Positions 24,389 through 33,082 of a DNA stretch of 43,992 nucleotides are shown here, one piece after another (the first letter of the stretch is position 1; every line of letters starts with the position of its first letter). The notes under the pieces are model-generated. The model did no database searches. It saw only the letters and a program-made list of their open reading frames with translations, and had not been told where the DNA came from. This DNA comes from an uncultured Bacteriovoracaceae bacterium (GTDB taxonomy: Bacteria; Bdellovibrionota; Bacteriovoracia; Bacteriovoracales; Bacteriovoracaceae), in the NCBI GenBank assembly GCA_937952395.1, contig CALFYV010000235.1:1-43992 (forward strand). Direction: 5' to 3'. The position numbers and the translations under genes are program-made.

Positions 24389-25695
24389 CCTGAGGAAGGA
24401 ATAAGTGCTGTTCCAGCTGGATTAAACACAAGAAGTTGGCCATTATTAAGCGCATCTAGAATTAGTTGACCCAATTCTTCATCAGTAGCATTTGGATTCT
24501 GCTGTGCAATATCAAACCCCACTTGATTATTATGTAAATCCATTTCCTTTTCCAACGGTGGGTTTTCTGGGTAGTCTTCATGTGCGAACCCAAGTGGAAC
24601 AGCAAAGCCAACACCAAAATCTTTTACATTTAAAGCAGAAAAATAAGCGTGTCTTAGAGCATCGCCAGCACCATTGTGAAAGCCTGTGGGTGGGCAACCT
24701 TCAATCTCAGGAAAATCTGTCGCTTTATTTCTGTTTGATGTCAGCCCAGGAATTTTTTCTGGATTATTAGCTAGTATGACAGATTCTGATTCTGTCAAGC
24801 CCCTTTCATCAAACGGAATATTTTCAAACTCAGAAATTAAGGCTGCCAAAGCTGGATCATTAACATTATATCCAGAAGTGGTATAGGTATTGCTATTGTA
24901 AAAACCGTCACCAGTTATGGGGGTTATATCAACGCTATTTAAAGTGGTTTCTTCATCTTCAAAACAAATATAATCGTAATAAATATCATTTTCACAAACA
25001 GGACCTAAGGTGATGCCACCATAGGAAACAGTAATACAATAGCTTTGTGTAATTTGAATAATATAGCATTCTCGAAATTCTAATTCCTCGTCATTTTGTA
25101 ATGGGCTAAAACTTGTTATGTAATCTAACGCATTGAGCATATCACAGTTTTCGGCCTTAAAAACTATTTCTTCTAATAATAAATATTCCATAATCATAAA
25201 AACATTATTAGGTGCATCAACCATTCCCAGTCCGAGAAAACCATTAAATATGTTTTTCCCATGGATAAGTCTAAACTGGAGAATATTGTTTGACTCAATA
25301 ACTATAAGAAACGCTGTTACATGATTTCCTGTCTCAAAAGCAAAGGGAATAATTGCAGTAGGAACACCTTTGGAAATAAATTCACGAGAAGAGTTCCATA
25401 TAGGATAACCTATCTGATTTTTCAAACTGTCAACAAAGGGATTAAGTTGTTCCTTTACTTTTAAAAAATCTATAGTTTTGTCTATCATATCAGACATAAC
25501 CGGATTCAGATTCTCTGTAGCGATTGAAGGGTTTACACCTGATAAATAGTCGTAATTAAAAAAGTCGTTTTCAGGAGACGATCTTTTTTCTATCTCTAAT
25601 TGTATTGCTTCTTCAAAAGGAGCTACTTCAATTTTACTACAACTAAGTACCTGGAAAAGGAGGAATGAGATAGCTAAGAAAGCAGTTTTTTTCAT
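24382..25695 (-). CDS. Secreted lipoprotein with DUF6973-like C-terminal domain
   Basis: The 437 residues have a lipoprotein signal (LLFQVLSCS, Cys19 lipidated). A region of about 300 residues rich in acidic and aromatic residues follows. The C-terminal domain (about 335-425) has GFHNGAGDALRHAYFSA, GFAHEDYPENPP and KEMDLHNNQVGFDIAQQNP. The D-A-x-R-H-A, A-H-E and M-D-x-H-N-N-x-x-G motifs recur in the DUF6973 family, found at the C-termini of secreted and polymorphic-toxin-like proteins. The conserved His, Glu and Asp residues suggest a metal-dependent enzyme, but that is not shown. It is coupled to a small membrane protein downstream. Confidence 0.7.
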   Translation of the reverse strand: MKKTAFLAISFLLFQVLSCSKIEVAPFEEAIQLEIEKRSSPENDFFNYDYLSGVNPSIATENLNPVMSDMIDKTIDFLKVKEQLNPFVDSLKNQIGYPIWNSSREFISKGVPTAIIPFAFETGNHVTAFLIVIESNNILQFRLIHGKNIFNGFLGLGMVDAPNNVFMIMEYLLLEEIVFKAENCDMLNALDYITSFSPLQNDEELEFRECYIIQITQSYCITVSYGGITLGPVCENDIYYDYICFEDEETTLNSVDITPITGDGFYNSNTYTTSGYNVNDPALAALISEFENIPFDERGLTESESVILANNPEKIPGLTSNRNKATDFPEIEGCPPTGFHNGAGDALRHAYFSALNVKDFGVGFAVPLGFAHEDYPENPPLEKEMDLHNNQVGFDIAQQNPNATDEELGQLILDALNNGQLLVFNPAGTALIPSSGC

Positions 25696-25872
25696 AACTG
25701 TTATATTTATGGTGATAGAAAAGGTAAATTGGAGAAATATTTCTGGTAGTCCTGCGAGTAAATTTATAGGTTATGAGTGTATATATTGCTATAACAATAT
25801 TTTAACAAAGATTATTGTCATAGACATTAAATCGGGTAATGAGAAATAAAAAATTATATCCTCCTGAAAATA

Positions 25873-26070
25873 GACACCCGTAATTGTGGAACAAAGGGCG
25901 TTTATATTCTAATATCTAATGAAACAAAATTGTGGAAAATGTTTCAAAGTTTTCGCATTACATAGGGTAATACGAAAGATTCAGAAACCAATCCTTATAA
26001 AACCCCTACAGTTTGATAGAATAGTGAGTTATTACTTTCGCCTTCTGTTCAATAGAAGGGGAAAGGAGTA
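25873..26070 (+). ncRNA. Structured repeat copy A (candidate RNA)
   Basis: This shares about 150-200 bases with copy B at 36343-36590. The best-conserved block, 25951-25981, differs at only two of 31 positions. Two hairpins are kept in both copies: TGAAAC/GTTTCA (25920-25946) and a TTTCGCATTAC stem with GTAATACGAAA (25951-25977). A further hairpin CCTTCT/AGAAGG lies at about 26041-26059. The loops and spacers vary more than the stems, as expected of a structured RNA. There is no open frame in common. Confidence 0.5.
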
Positions 26071-26270
26071 TCCACTCTAATAACTTCCGAGTAAAATCTG
26101 AGCACAGTGCCAGCAAAATGAAGTGTTTTTCACAAAGAGCGTGTCAAAAAGTTACACACTATATTTCATTCTGTGTAAGTCACTCTGAGAAGCTTCCCAA
26201 AAGTAACGTCTCAAATCAGTACCGTTTGGACTGCAAAAAGAGGCATAGGGTAGGGGATCTCCTGGGAAAA

Positions 26271-26299
26271 CTGAGACAGACTTAATAATTCTGTCTCAG
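26271..26299. repeat. Perfect 10-bp inverted repeat
   Basis: CTGAGACAGA (26271-26280) and its exact complement (26290-26299) flank a 9-base loop. No T-run follows. The function is unknown. Confidence 0.45.
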
Positions 26300-26531
26300 G
26301 CTGAGGAAATTGTCCATTACGGATCTGTAAGCGGAAGATCAGAACGGTAGATCAAAACGGTCTTGCCGGTGAAAAGAAAACGATCGGACGGAATCTGCTG
26401 CAAGATTTTTTCCGGGCATAGTCAACAAGATTGGGAAGAGTTCCTATAATTGATACTATAAGACAACAAAAAAGGCATACAGATCCATTTTTTAGCCTTT
26501 CTTTTTATATTCAATCCAAAAACTAAATGTA

Positions 26532-26685
26532 ATGAACAAAGAACATTGTAGAATCCTGAAAAAAGGCCTGCACGCTTGGAATAAGTGGTGGAAAGAAAAT
26601 GGAAGCGTTATTAATACAAACTAATACCGAAAACGCAATCCTTAATAATTGCAATGTTTACGGGATTTCCGTTTGGGATTTGTAA
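26532..26685 (+). pseudogene. Eroded pentapeptide-repeat effector gene
   Basis: The first 30 codons read MNKEHCRILKKGLHAWNKWW and then KENGSVINTN before a stop. That is the classic leader of a pentapeptide-repeat protein family (MN.E...iLk.GV.aWN.WR..N). After a one-base shift the DNA reads NAILNNCNVYGISVWDL, the conserved block that follows the pentapeptides in the same family (GC.VYGISaWDl), again ending in a stop. The pentapeptide core between them is deleted. The remnant ends 20 bases before the ATG of the next pentapeptide gene. Confidence 0.7.
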
Positions 26686-26705
26686 TTTGATAATTTTTTT
26701 AACTA

Positions 26706-27746
26706 ATGGATCAATTTTTAAAGATTTCCGGTATTCTAGTTTGGGCATCACTCGTTGTTTGGGTAGTGCTTCGCCTGATTTATGGCAAGCGATGGCAAAT
26801 CCGAATAGTGGAGGTTTTCCTGCTTGGTTCAGGGCTATTGAAAGCATCTAAAAAGCTGGCAAATGAACTACCAAGGAATGTAAAAAAAGAAACCCTAGCT
26901 GAAGTGGCTACTTACACTTTTATAAGGTTGACCAGATTGGGCATCTTTGCTGTAATAATTGCAAGTATTCCTATTGCACTGCTATGGATACAGAATAATA
27001 AAATTAATGACCAAAATTATCTGATCGAATCGCAAAGACGAAGTTCGCTAGTGCTGCTGATGAACAATGTTCTCACTGATTTAAGTGCAGAAATTGAGGA
27101 ACAACGACATGGCGCAATAGGAGATTCAATCATATCAAATTTTAATAGCACCCGTTATAGCTTGAGTGATCCACTTGTTGGAAGAATTACTTCTTTGAGC
27201 CAGGGATTACTGCCTTACAGGTTCTTGGTCAATGGAAAATTAACAGATAAAGAATACAGCGTTGAAAGGGGGCAGTTGTTACTGGCTTTGGTGAATAGCA
27301 ATTTAGATTCTACCACCTATCAAAATATCTACAATTCCGCAACATTTGCAAATTCATATTTAGTAGATGCTAACCTTTTTGCCACCAATCTTTCTGGAGC
27401 CAACCTTAGCGGAACCAACCTTAGTGGAGCTGAGTTTTATGGAGCGAATCTTTCTCGAACCAATCTTTCTCGAACCAATCTTAGTGGGGCCAACCTGCTT
27501 GAAGTCAGTCTTTCCGAAGCCAACTTTTCCGAGACCAACCTTTCCGAAGCCAACCTTTTCATAGGATTTCTTCGCGAAGTACGTTCACTATATAAATGCA
27601 AAAACTTAGATGCCGAATTGAAAAAAAGGTTGAAAAAAGAAAAGCCGTGTTTGTTTACCTCGGAAGGTTGTTGGGATAATAACACATATCCCCCTCCTTT
27701 GCAGACAACCCCCGAGTTTAAAAAGAACATGAACAATTTAGATTAG
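26706..27746 (+). CDS. Membrane-anchored pentapeptide-repeat protein
   Basis: The 346 residues begin with a membrane helix (ISGILVWASLVVWVVLRLIY, about 7-26) and a second near 80-98 (LGIFAVIIASIPIALLW). A helical region precedes a pentapeptide array (about residues 220-290), with units such as ANLSG, TNLSG, ANLSR and ANFSE that build a right-handed beta-helix. The C-terminus has LYKCKNLDAELKKRLKKEKP, a capping motif common in such proteins. It lies just after the eroded pentapeptide effector gene, so the site has held this protein type repeatedly. The membrane-helix-plus-pentapeptide layout resembles signalling or defence effector scaffolds. Function is not established. Confidence 0.8.
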   Translation: MDQFLKISGILVWASLVVWVVLRLIYGKRWQIRIVEVFLLGSGLLKASKKLANELPRNVKKETLAEVATYTFIRLTRLGIFAVIIASIPIALLWIQNNKINDQNYLIESQRRSSLVLLMNNVLTDLSAEIEEQRHGAIGDSIISNFNSTRYSLSDPLVGRITSLSQGLLPYRFLVNGKLTDKEYSVERGQLLLALVNSNLDSTTYQNIYNSATFANSYLVDANLFATNLSGANLSGTNLSGAEFYGANLSRTNLSRTNLSGANLLEVSLSEANFSETNLSEANLFIGFLREVRSLYKCKNLDAELKKRLKKEKPCLFTSEGCWDNNTYPPPLQTTPEFKKNMNNLD

Positions 27747-27750
27747 TTTG

Positions 27751-27794
27751 AAGTAGGACATTTTGCCCTTTTGTAGAGCTAGGACCAAAAATGC
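27751..27794 (+). repeat. 36-bp dispersed repeat, copy 1
   Basis: The core is GGACATTTTGCCCTTTTGTA. It shares AAGT(G/A)GGACATT..CCTTTTGTAGAG..AG.ACC with the copies at 29796-29842 (minus) and 33021-33065 (plus). It lies directly after the pentapeptide gene. Copies like these may be ends of mobile elements or conserved 3' signals. Confidence 0.65.
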
Positions 27795-27877
27795 AGGCAA
27801 TTATCACTCAAAGGAGGCTAAGGCGCACTTAACCTTAAGTTTAATTATTAAAACTTTCAATTAGATGTAATTTATTT

Positions 27878-29611
27878 ATGACAAAAAATAAACTCAACCG
27901 CGAATTAGAAAGTAAGACGCTAAGTTTTCTAAGGAAGCTTGCAAAGAAATTAGGCATAAAGATAAAGGCCAACGAAAGAAAGGGCGATTTAATACAAAAA
28001 ATATTAAATAGAAGGAGTAAATCTATAAGAAGAAGTCTAAAAGCAATATACTCCTCTCAAAGGAGCGTAAAAAAGCGCAGCAGGATCAAAATAAATTTTC
28101 AGCAAATTAAAACCGCTTTGTCACAATTTTTCTATAAGAAAATTTCCCGCGCTTTTTACATCCTTTTTATTATTACATTATTTTTTATTGGAATTTGGAG
28201 TTTTGTTGATTTTAATAAGTTGGGCAGAATCAATTCAGAGCTTGTATTAGATGGGAATTGCCATTTTTCATACTCCACAGGTCAAATGCCAACTGAAAGC
28301 GAGGATAGAATAAGTCCTTTATGTGGCTGCATGGTAGTTAGGCCCCATAGAGGAGTTGAGTTTTTTTCCAAGCAATTCAATTTAAAGGTAAAAAACAATC
28401 AGGAAATAGATCTTGATACTTTTCCATTTAAACAATTTCTGATTGTAGGACCTTACCACTACATGGATCCGCTTCCATATTTCTATGTTGGTGCAGACTA
28501 TTATTTGATAAGGGGTAATTTTTTTTCCGAAGAAACACTAAAAAAATTAGCGAATGGCGACAAATCATTCTTAGAACAAACGGATTTTTTTACAAAAAAA
28601 CCAACGATTATCAATCATAAAAGGTTAGAAAAAGCTGAGTTGGTCGCATTAATAAATGATACAGGAGAACTAGATGTTTATTTATTAGGTGATTATCCTA
28701 TTTCAGCTCTCCTTCCCATGCAAAATTCTAAAATTTCTATTAATAAGTTTTTATCGCAGTATCAAAGAAAATGGGTTTCATATAATATTTCCGAAAAATT
28801 TGATTATAAATTTCACGAACCTGGTGAAAATCATCCCATGTTAGATGTATTAGGAAGTAGAATTGCGTTAGTTTCAAAACCTGGAATATTTTTAGCTCCT
28901 AAAGAAAAAGTCTATATAAATGATCTCGAAGCCGAGAAAGAATACTCTACAAATGTATTGAGCGTATTGATTCTTAATGTAGGTTATTCTGCCCGAATTT
29001 CTATGTCACCTTCAAACATGTTTATGATTAATACAATGAAGGAAAAATTTACTCCAATTATTGTTGATGCTCAATCAGGTGAAATTGAAATTAATGTTAA
29101 TAGCCCTCTTTTAGATGAGGAGTTTATAAAATTAAAAAGTAGGGTTGAAGAAAATGTCATTTTCAAAGAAAATTATCCAGAAGGAATTAATGGGATGGGA
29201 AGTTTAGAGATGGGGTTACCCCACATGCCCAGTGAAACAAATGGGATTTATTTCTATGGCCCTGTTAAGGAGCTTGTTAGTACTGAAGCTAAAGGAAAAA
29301 TTCAATTTCGAAACGAAACCCATGTCATTGACCCTTCCAGAAAAGTTGAGTTTTTTAATATGAAGGATATGTTCTTGTTTGCTGAGCCTATCATTTTAAC
29401 AATGAACTATAATGGTCAACTTGATGCTATAACAAAATTCAAAGCTGATGGAAATATGAAAATTGACGATTTTGAAATTACCAATAGCTTTTTTGATCAG
29501 AAAACGTTTCAAATTGCATCTAGAATTCTCCCTGTAATAGCTGGGTTAATTGCTTTATTAAAATTGATGTTGGATTTAAAGGTGAGTAGAAAAGATGAAA
29601 ATAATGTTTAA
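27878..29611 (+). CDS. Large membrane protein with SAP/Rho-N-like N-terminus
   Basis: The 577 residues begin with a charged helical motif (SKTLSFLRKLAKKLGIKIKA, then RKGDLIQKIL) that resembles the SAP/Rho-N helix-extended-helix used to bind nucleic acid. A membrane helix follows (AFYILFIITLFFIGIWSFV, about 92-110), then a beta-rich domain of about 400 residues with several Cys (CGCMVV), and a second membrane helix near the C-terminus (ILPVIAGLIALLKLML). The N-terminus is probably cytoplasmic with the large domain outside. The overall family is not recognised. It ends before a strong terminator. Confidence 0.65.
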   Translation: MTKNKLNRELESKTLSFLRKLAKKLGIKIKANERKGDLIQKILNRRSKSIRRSLKAIYSSQRSVKKRSRIKINFQQIKTALSQFFYKKISRAFYILFIITLFFIGIWSFVDFNKLGRINSELVLDGNCHFSYSTGQMPTESEDRISPLCGCMVVRPHRGVEFFSKQFNLKVKNNQEIDLDTFPFKQFLIVGPYHYMDPLPYFYVGADYYLIRGNFFSEETLKKLANGDKSFLEQTDFFTKKPTIINHKRLEKAELVALINDTGELDVYLLGDYPISALLPMQNSKISINKFLSQYQRKWVSYNISEKFDYKFHEPGENHPMLDVLGSRIALVSKPGIFLAPKEKVYINDLEAEKEYSTNVLSVLILNVGYSARISMSPSNMFMINTMKEKFTPIIVDAQSGEIEINVNSPLLDEEFIKLKSRVEENVIFKENYPEGINGMGSLEMGLPHMPSETNGIYFYGPVKELVSTEAKGKIQFRNETHVIDPSRKVEFFNMKDMFLFAEPIILTMNYNGQLDAITKFKADGNMKIDDFEITNSFFDQKTFQIASRILPVIAGLIALLKLMLDLKVSRKDENNV

Positions 29612-29718
29612 ATGACTCTAATTGGACTAGCGGGAGCAGTAGGATGAGCAACAATGATGATTCCGCATCTGCATCCGTAAAAGTGTAAAGAGTGATAATT
29701 GGCATTGTGTAAAATGCC

Positions 29719-29750
29719 GGAAAAGGCTCACCAAGTGGTGGGCCTTTTCT
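29719..29750 (+). terminator. Strong rho-independent terminator
   Basis: A 13-bp stem (AAAAGGCTCACCA at 29721-29733 with TGGTGGGCCTTTT at 29736-29748, one G-T pair) has a 2-base loop and ends in TTTTC. It is about 110 bases after the stop of the 577-residue membrane protein on the same strand. Confidence 0.75.
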
Positions 29751-29795
29751 GTTTCTGTTCTTTGGATGGCGAAAGTGTTATCTCCCACATAATTA

Positions 29796-29842
29796 GTATT
29801 TTTGGTACTGACTCTACAAAAGGACAAAATGTCCCACTTTTA
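29796..29842 (-). repeat. 36-bp dispersed repeat, copy 2
   Basis: Read on the minus strand, it starts AAGTGGGACATTTTGTCC and continues CTTTTGTAGAGTCAGTACC. GGACATTTTGTCC is itself a palindrome. It faces the opposite way from copy 3, so copies 2 and 3 flank the cytochrome/TMF lipoprotein gene as inverted repeats about 3.2 kb apart. Confidence 0.65.
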
Positions 29843-29898
29843 TTTTTTTGAGACCAGGTATCACAGAACGTGTATGTGCATTGTGCGGGCAGGCTTCT

Positions 29899-32487
29899 CT
29901 ATTTTTTGGACTCCAACTCCTTAAACTTCTTTTTCAATTCATCCACGTCCCCATATATTTCTCGTAACTGTTCCCGCAATAATTGATTTTCCTTACGAAA
30001 CATTTCTAATTGAGAAACAGCTTCTGCTAATTGTTCTTGAATTCTTTCTGCAAATTCTCCAGCAGTCATTCGAACAAATACATTTCCGTTTTCATCCACA
30101 ACCAGTTCTCGCCCAAATCCTGGAGGTACATCTTCCAATCGAATTCTTCCACTTACTTCTACTGCCCCGTTAAGCCTTAGCTTTCTCGAATCAAATTCTC
30201 CATAAATCAAAGGATTATGTGTACTTCTGTTGTCAATATATAGTTTATTGGAACCTGTTTCTTGGTTTCCAGCTTGATACCCTATAAAAACATTTCTTGA
30301 ACCCTCAACATTGCCTGCCCCAGCCGATCTTCCTATGAAAGTATTTCGGTCTCCAATAGTATTATGTCTCCCAGCACCGTGGCCTAAATAAGTATTTCCA
30401 TTTCCAGTATTATTTTTGAAGCCAGCATAAAATCCTAAGAAAGTATTTGTAAAACCTGTAGTATTCTCAATACCAGCACTTGCACCCACAAAAGTATTTT
30501 GACTTCCCATGTTTCCTTTAGTGTTTTTTCCTGCAGAATCACCTATAAAAGTATTATTGTTACCTGTATCATTATTTGTTCCAGCAAGGTTACCTACAAA
30601 AGTGTTCGAAAAACCAGTTGTGTTGTGATATCCAGTTACGGGCCCTACAAAAATGTTAAAAAAACCAGTTGTATTTTCATGGCCAGCATTAAAACCCAAA
30701 ATCGTATTACGTGTTCCTGTAGTATTTTTTAATCCCGCTGAAGTTCCAACGAAAGTGTTTCGGTCTCCACTGGTATTCCTTTGTCCGGCATTAGCACCGA
30801 TGAACGTGTTACTTCCTGCGTTGATATTGTCATTTCCAGCTCTATAACCTAGAAAGGTGTTATAGTTCGCAGTAGAGTTGTCAACCCCGGCACCATCGCC
30901 TACAAAAGTGTTTGAAAAACCAGTTGTATTTCGATACCCAGCAAAATTACCTACAAAAATATTTGCACGACCTGTAGTATTATATACCCCGGCCGAAGAG
31001 CCAATGAAAGTGTTATTACGTCCACTCGAATTCCTTATCCCAGCATAATAACCGACGAAGGTGTTATCCCTCCCCTCTGTATTATCCCTACCGGCTTCAA
31101 CGCCAATAAAGGTATTGTGAATCTCCGGACATCTATGAGGGCATTCGATTTGCCCGGCAAAATGTTCGGCAGCATCCGAAATACCGCACTCAGTCAACAA
31201 TTGATCTATTTGATGTATGTAGTTACCAATATTGTTTATTTCGCCCAAAGGCATAGTAGCAGAAAAATTGGAGTTTAAATTGTTTCCAGTTCCTACAAGT
31301 CCAAGTGTTGGTTGTAAAACATGGGTGCAATAGCTACTTCCTGTACTTGTAATTTCAGGAAACCTTCCAGCGTTACCGCTTATATGACAATTAGTACAAT
31401 TACTTTGAGACAAAGAAGCGGTCAAATTATTGTTAAAGTTTAAATTGTCTTGACTTCCTGATGGTAGACCTGTATACCAGTCCGTACCCATCAAATTTGC
31501 TGGTTGACCTAAGTCAGCAACTTTTTTTGCGATTGCATCTTTAAAAACTTGGTCATCTGGATGCACAATATATGGATTCTCTCCAGCGTGGCATTTTGTA
31601 CAATTAGATAGATCTGAACCACCTGATAGATTGACAAAATCGCTAACAACATCGAGAGGAAAAGAATGATCTGCATTACCTTGGTTATCTTCACTTTCAA
31701 AAAAACAGGCATTGTTACTTTGAATACCGAAACATATTACATCCAAAAGTCCATTCCTACCTCCATCCTTAGATCTGCTTAGTGATAGACAAAAACCTCG
31801 CCTCTGCGGATCATTACTTGTAAACATCCACATCTCAGATTCTTCACCTGGAAATAATATTTGATCTTGCAAGATTCCAAGCTTTTCCCAATTACTATCA
31901 AATAATTTATCAGGAATGGGTACTCCAGCCTCTTTACAATCTTTAATGTATTCGGCTCCACCAGATAGGCTTGCAGCAAAAACATCAATCCCTGCATCTT
32001 CCAGTTTAAAGGCTATATCAGGTGTAATGCCTTTTGCCCAACCCTCATCCCCCTTTGGCAGAATAGGGTCTTTTTGAATATTTTTCACATAATACCACCG
32101 AAGAGCATTATTTATCTTTGTTAAATATGAATTATTTTCAGATTGATACTCTTCAAGCAACCAGTCAAGGAATAAGGCATTAGCAAGAACTCTATCATTC
32201 ACCAAACTGAAGATTGTTTTATTAATTTCCACGCCCGCGTTAGGGCTGTTTTTCTTTATGCTATTCCAAATCATCGAGACATAATATTTCTGTGCATCTA
32301 ATATATAGTCGGCTTCCGGTGGAATTATATTACCATCAGCGTCTATAATTGCGCCATGTGCAATGATAAGATTAGGATTCGAAATGATGCTTTCTATCTC
32401 TCCATTTTCTTTTTCGTTACAGTTATAATTTGATATGATCAGTATGAACGTAAAAAGAAAAAAGCCTGTATTAATTATTTTTCTCAT
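29899..32487 (-). CDS. Dihaem cytochrome c / TMF-repeat fusion lipoprotein
   Basis: This is an 862-residue surface lipoprotein. The signal peptide ends in LIISNYNC (Cys23 lipidated). The N-terminal domain carries two haem-binding CxxCH motifs, CTKCH (296-300) and CTNCH (364-368), so it should bind two c-type haems. From residue 458 to about 731 follow 17 near-perfect 16-residue repeats (consensus NTFIGxxAGxxNTTGxx), which build a beta-solenoid. Then comes an IYGEFDSRKLRLNG segment like those of phage tail-fibre and TMF proteins, and a C-terminal coiled coil (about 800-862). This coiled coil suggests a trimer. Joining an electron-transfer domain to a fibre is unusual. It could be an adhesin or fibre that presents haem groups outside the cell. 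Inverted 36-bp repeats flank it. Confidence 0.85.
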   Translation of the reverse strand: MRKIINTGFFLFTFILIISNYNCNEKENGEIESIISNPNLIIAHGAIIDADGNIIPPEADYILDAQKYYVSMIWNSIKKNSPNAGVEINKTIFSLVNDRVLANALFLDWLLEEYQSENNSYLTKINNALRWYYVKNIQKDPILPKGDEGWAKGITPDIAFKLEDAGIDVFAASLSGGAEYIKDCKEAGVPIPDKLFDSNWEKLGILQDQILFPGEESEMWMFTSNDPQRRGFCLSLSRSKDGGRNGLLDVICFGIQSNNACFFESEDNQGNADHSFPLDVVSDFVNLSGGSDLSNCTKCHAGENPYIVHPDDQVFKDAIAKKVADLGQPANLMGTDWYTGLPSGSQDNLNFNNNLTASLSQSNCTNCHISGNAGRFPEITSTGSSYCTHVLQPTLGLVGTGNNLNSNFSATMPLGEINNIGNYIHQIDQLLTECGISDAAEHFAGQIECPHRCPEIHNTFIGVEAGRDNTEGRDNTFVGYYAGIRNSSGRNNTFIGSSAGVYNTTGRANIFVGNFAGYRNTTGFSNTFVGDGAGVDNSTANYNTFLGYRAGNDNINAGSNTFIGANAGQRNTSGDRNTFVGTSAGLKNTTGTRNTILGFNAGHENTTGFFNIFVGPVTGYHNTTGFSNTFVGNLAGTNNDTGNNNTFIGDSAGKNTKGNMGSQNTFVGASAGIENTTGFTNTFLGFYAGFKNNTGNGNTYLGHGAGRHNTIGDRNTFIGRSAGAGNVEGSRNVFIGYQAGNQETGSNKLYIDNRSTHNPLIYGEFDSRKLRLNGAVEVSGRIRLEDVPPGFGRELVVDENGNVFVRMTAGEFAERIQEQLAEAVSQLEMFRKENQLLREQLREIYGDVDELKKKFKELESKK

Positions 32488-32678
32488 AATAGTAAATTTT
32501 ATTAGATTTGAAATTAAAGGTTAACTTGTTCTACTTTCATCCATATTCATCAAATACCCTTTTGGGAGTTGACATCAACTTCAATAAACTAAATTAGGCG
32601 TTCTTCCTGTTCCTCTCCTTACTTTTGTGAAATTAAAGCACAATCATTTAACTTTATTACCCATATTGCTTGCCCGTC

Positions 32679-32713
32679 GCTGCGCCGTCCGACCGCAAGG
32701 AGGATGGCGCAGC
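32679..32713. repeat. GC-rich 12-bp inverted repeat
   Basis: GCTGCGCCGTCC (32679-32690) pairs with GGATGGCGCAGC (32702-32713), with one G-T pair and an 11-base loop. It is far richer in G+C than the surrounding DNA. It may be an imported repetitive element. Confidence 0.55.
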
Positions 32714-33020
32714 AACATCTGTATAAATTTAAGTATCTTCCTGGTGGCTTGAACAAGTCTTAGTGACCTCCTCCAATTCCAAATGGGAAGAGTGATTTCG
32801 CATCTTCATTTTGAGTAGCGAATAGTTAATCATTTTGACATTGATAATGAGAGGCTCAATCCTAAAATAAGGAAAATACTTCGCTCTCTGATCCTTATGC
32901 GAAATATACAATCGAACTCAATACAGAGGCTTCCCAAAATTGCACCCGATATTTTGGCTCAAGAATGGGAGAACGGCAAAAGGTTGTTAGCTATTAGTAA
33001 TCAAGCTAGTCTGAAAATAA

Positions 33021-33065
33021 AAGTGGGACATTATATCCTTTTGTAGAGCCAGAACCTATTTTTGT
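33021..33065 (+). repeat. 36-bp dispersed repeat, copy 3
   Basis: It reads AAGTGGGACATTATATCC and then TTTTGTAGAGCCAGAACC, diverging after that. It lies just upstream of the small hydrophobic protein gene and opposite in direction to copy 2. Confidence 0.65.
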
Positions 33066-33082
33066 GGAAATGTATAAAACAT

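Larger units (their letters stand above)
25696..26531. other. Gap with a structured repeat and hairpins
   Basis: No gene is seen. It holds structured repeat copy A (25873-26070) and a 10-bp hairpin CTGAGACAGA/TCTGTCTCAG (26271-26299). A stretch around 26140-26170 (GTGTCAAAAAGTTACACAC) resembles an insertion-sequence end. Confidence 0.4.
32488..33082. other. Gap with a GC-rich hairpin and a dispersed repeat
   Basis: No gene is supported. It holds the promoter region of the cytochrome/TMF gene, a strong GC-rich hairpin (32679-32713) and repeat copy 3 (33021-33065), listed separately. Confidence 0.4.

Noticed and set aside
26140..26260. Complete insertion sequence between the structured repeat and the pentapeptide genes
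   Set aside because: Only an end-like stretch is seen, with no transposase frame and no matching opposite end.
27367..27736. Repeat-rich frames overlapping the membrane pentapeptide gene
   Set aside because: They are shadow frames created by the periodic pentapeptide coding sequence.
30240..31120. 48-base periodic repeat, possible CRISPR array
   Set aside because: The period is the 16-residue TMF protein repeat read in frame. There are no separate repeat and spacer units.
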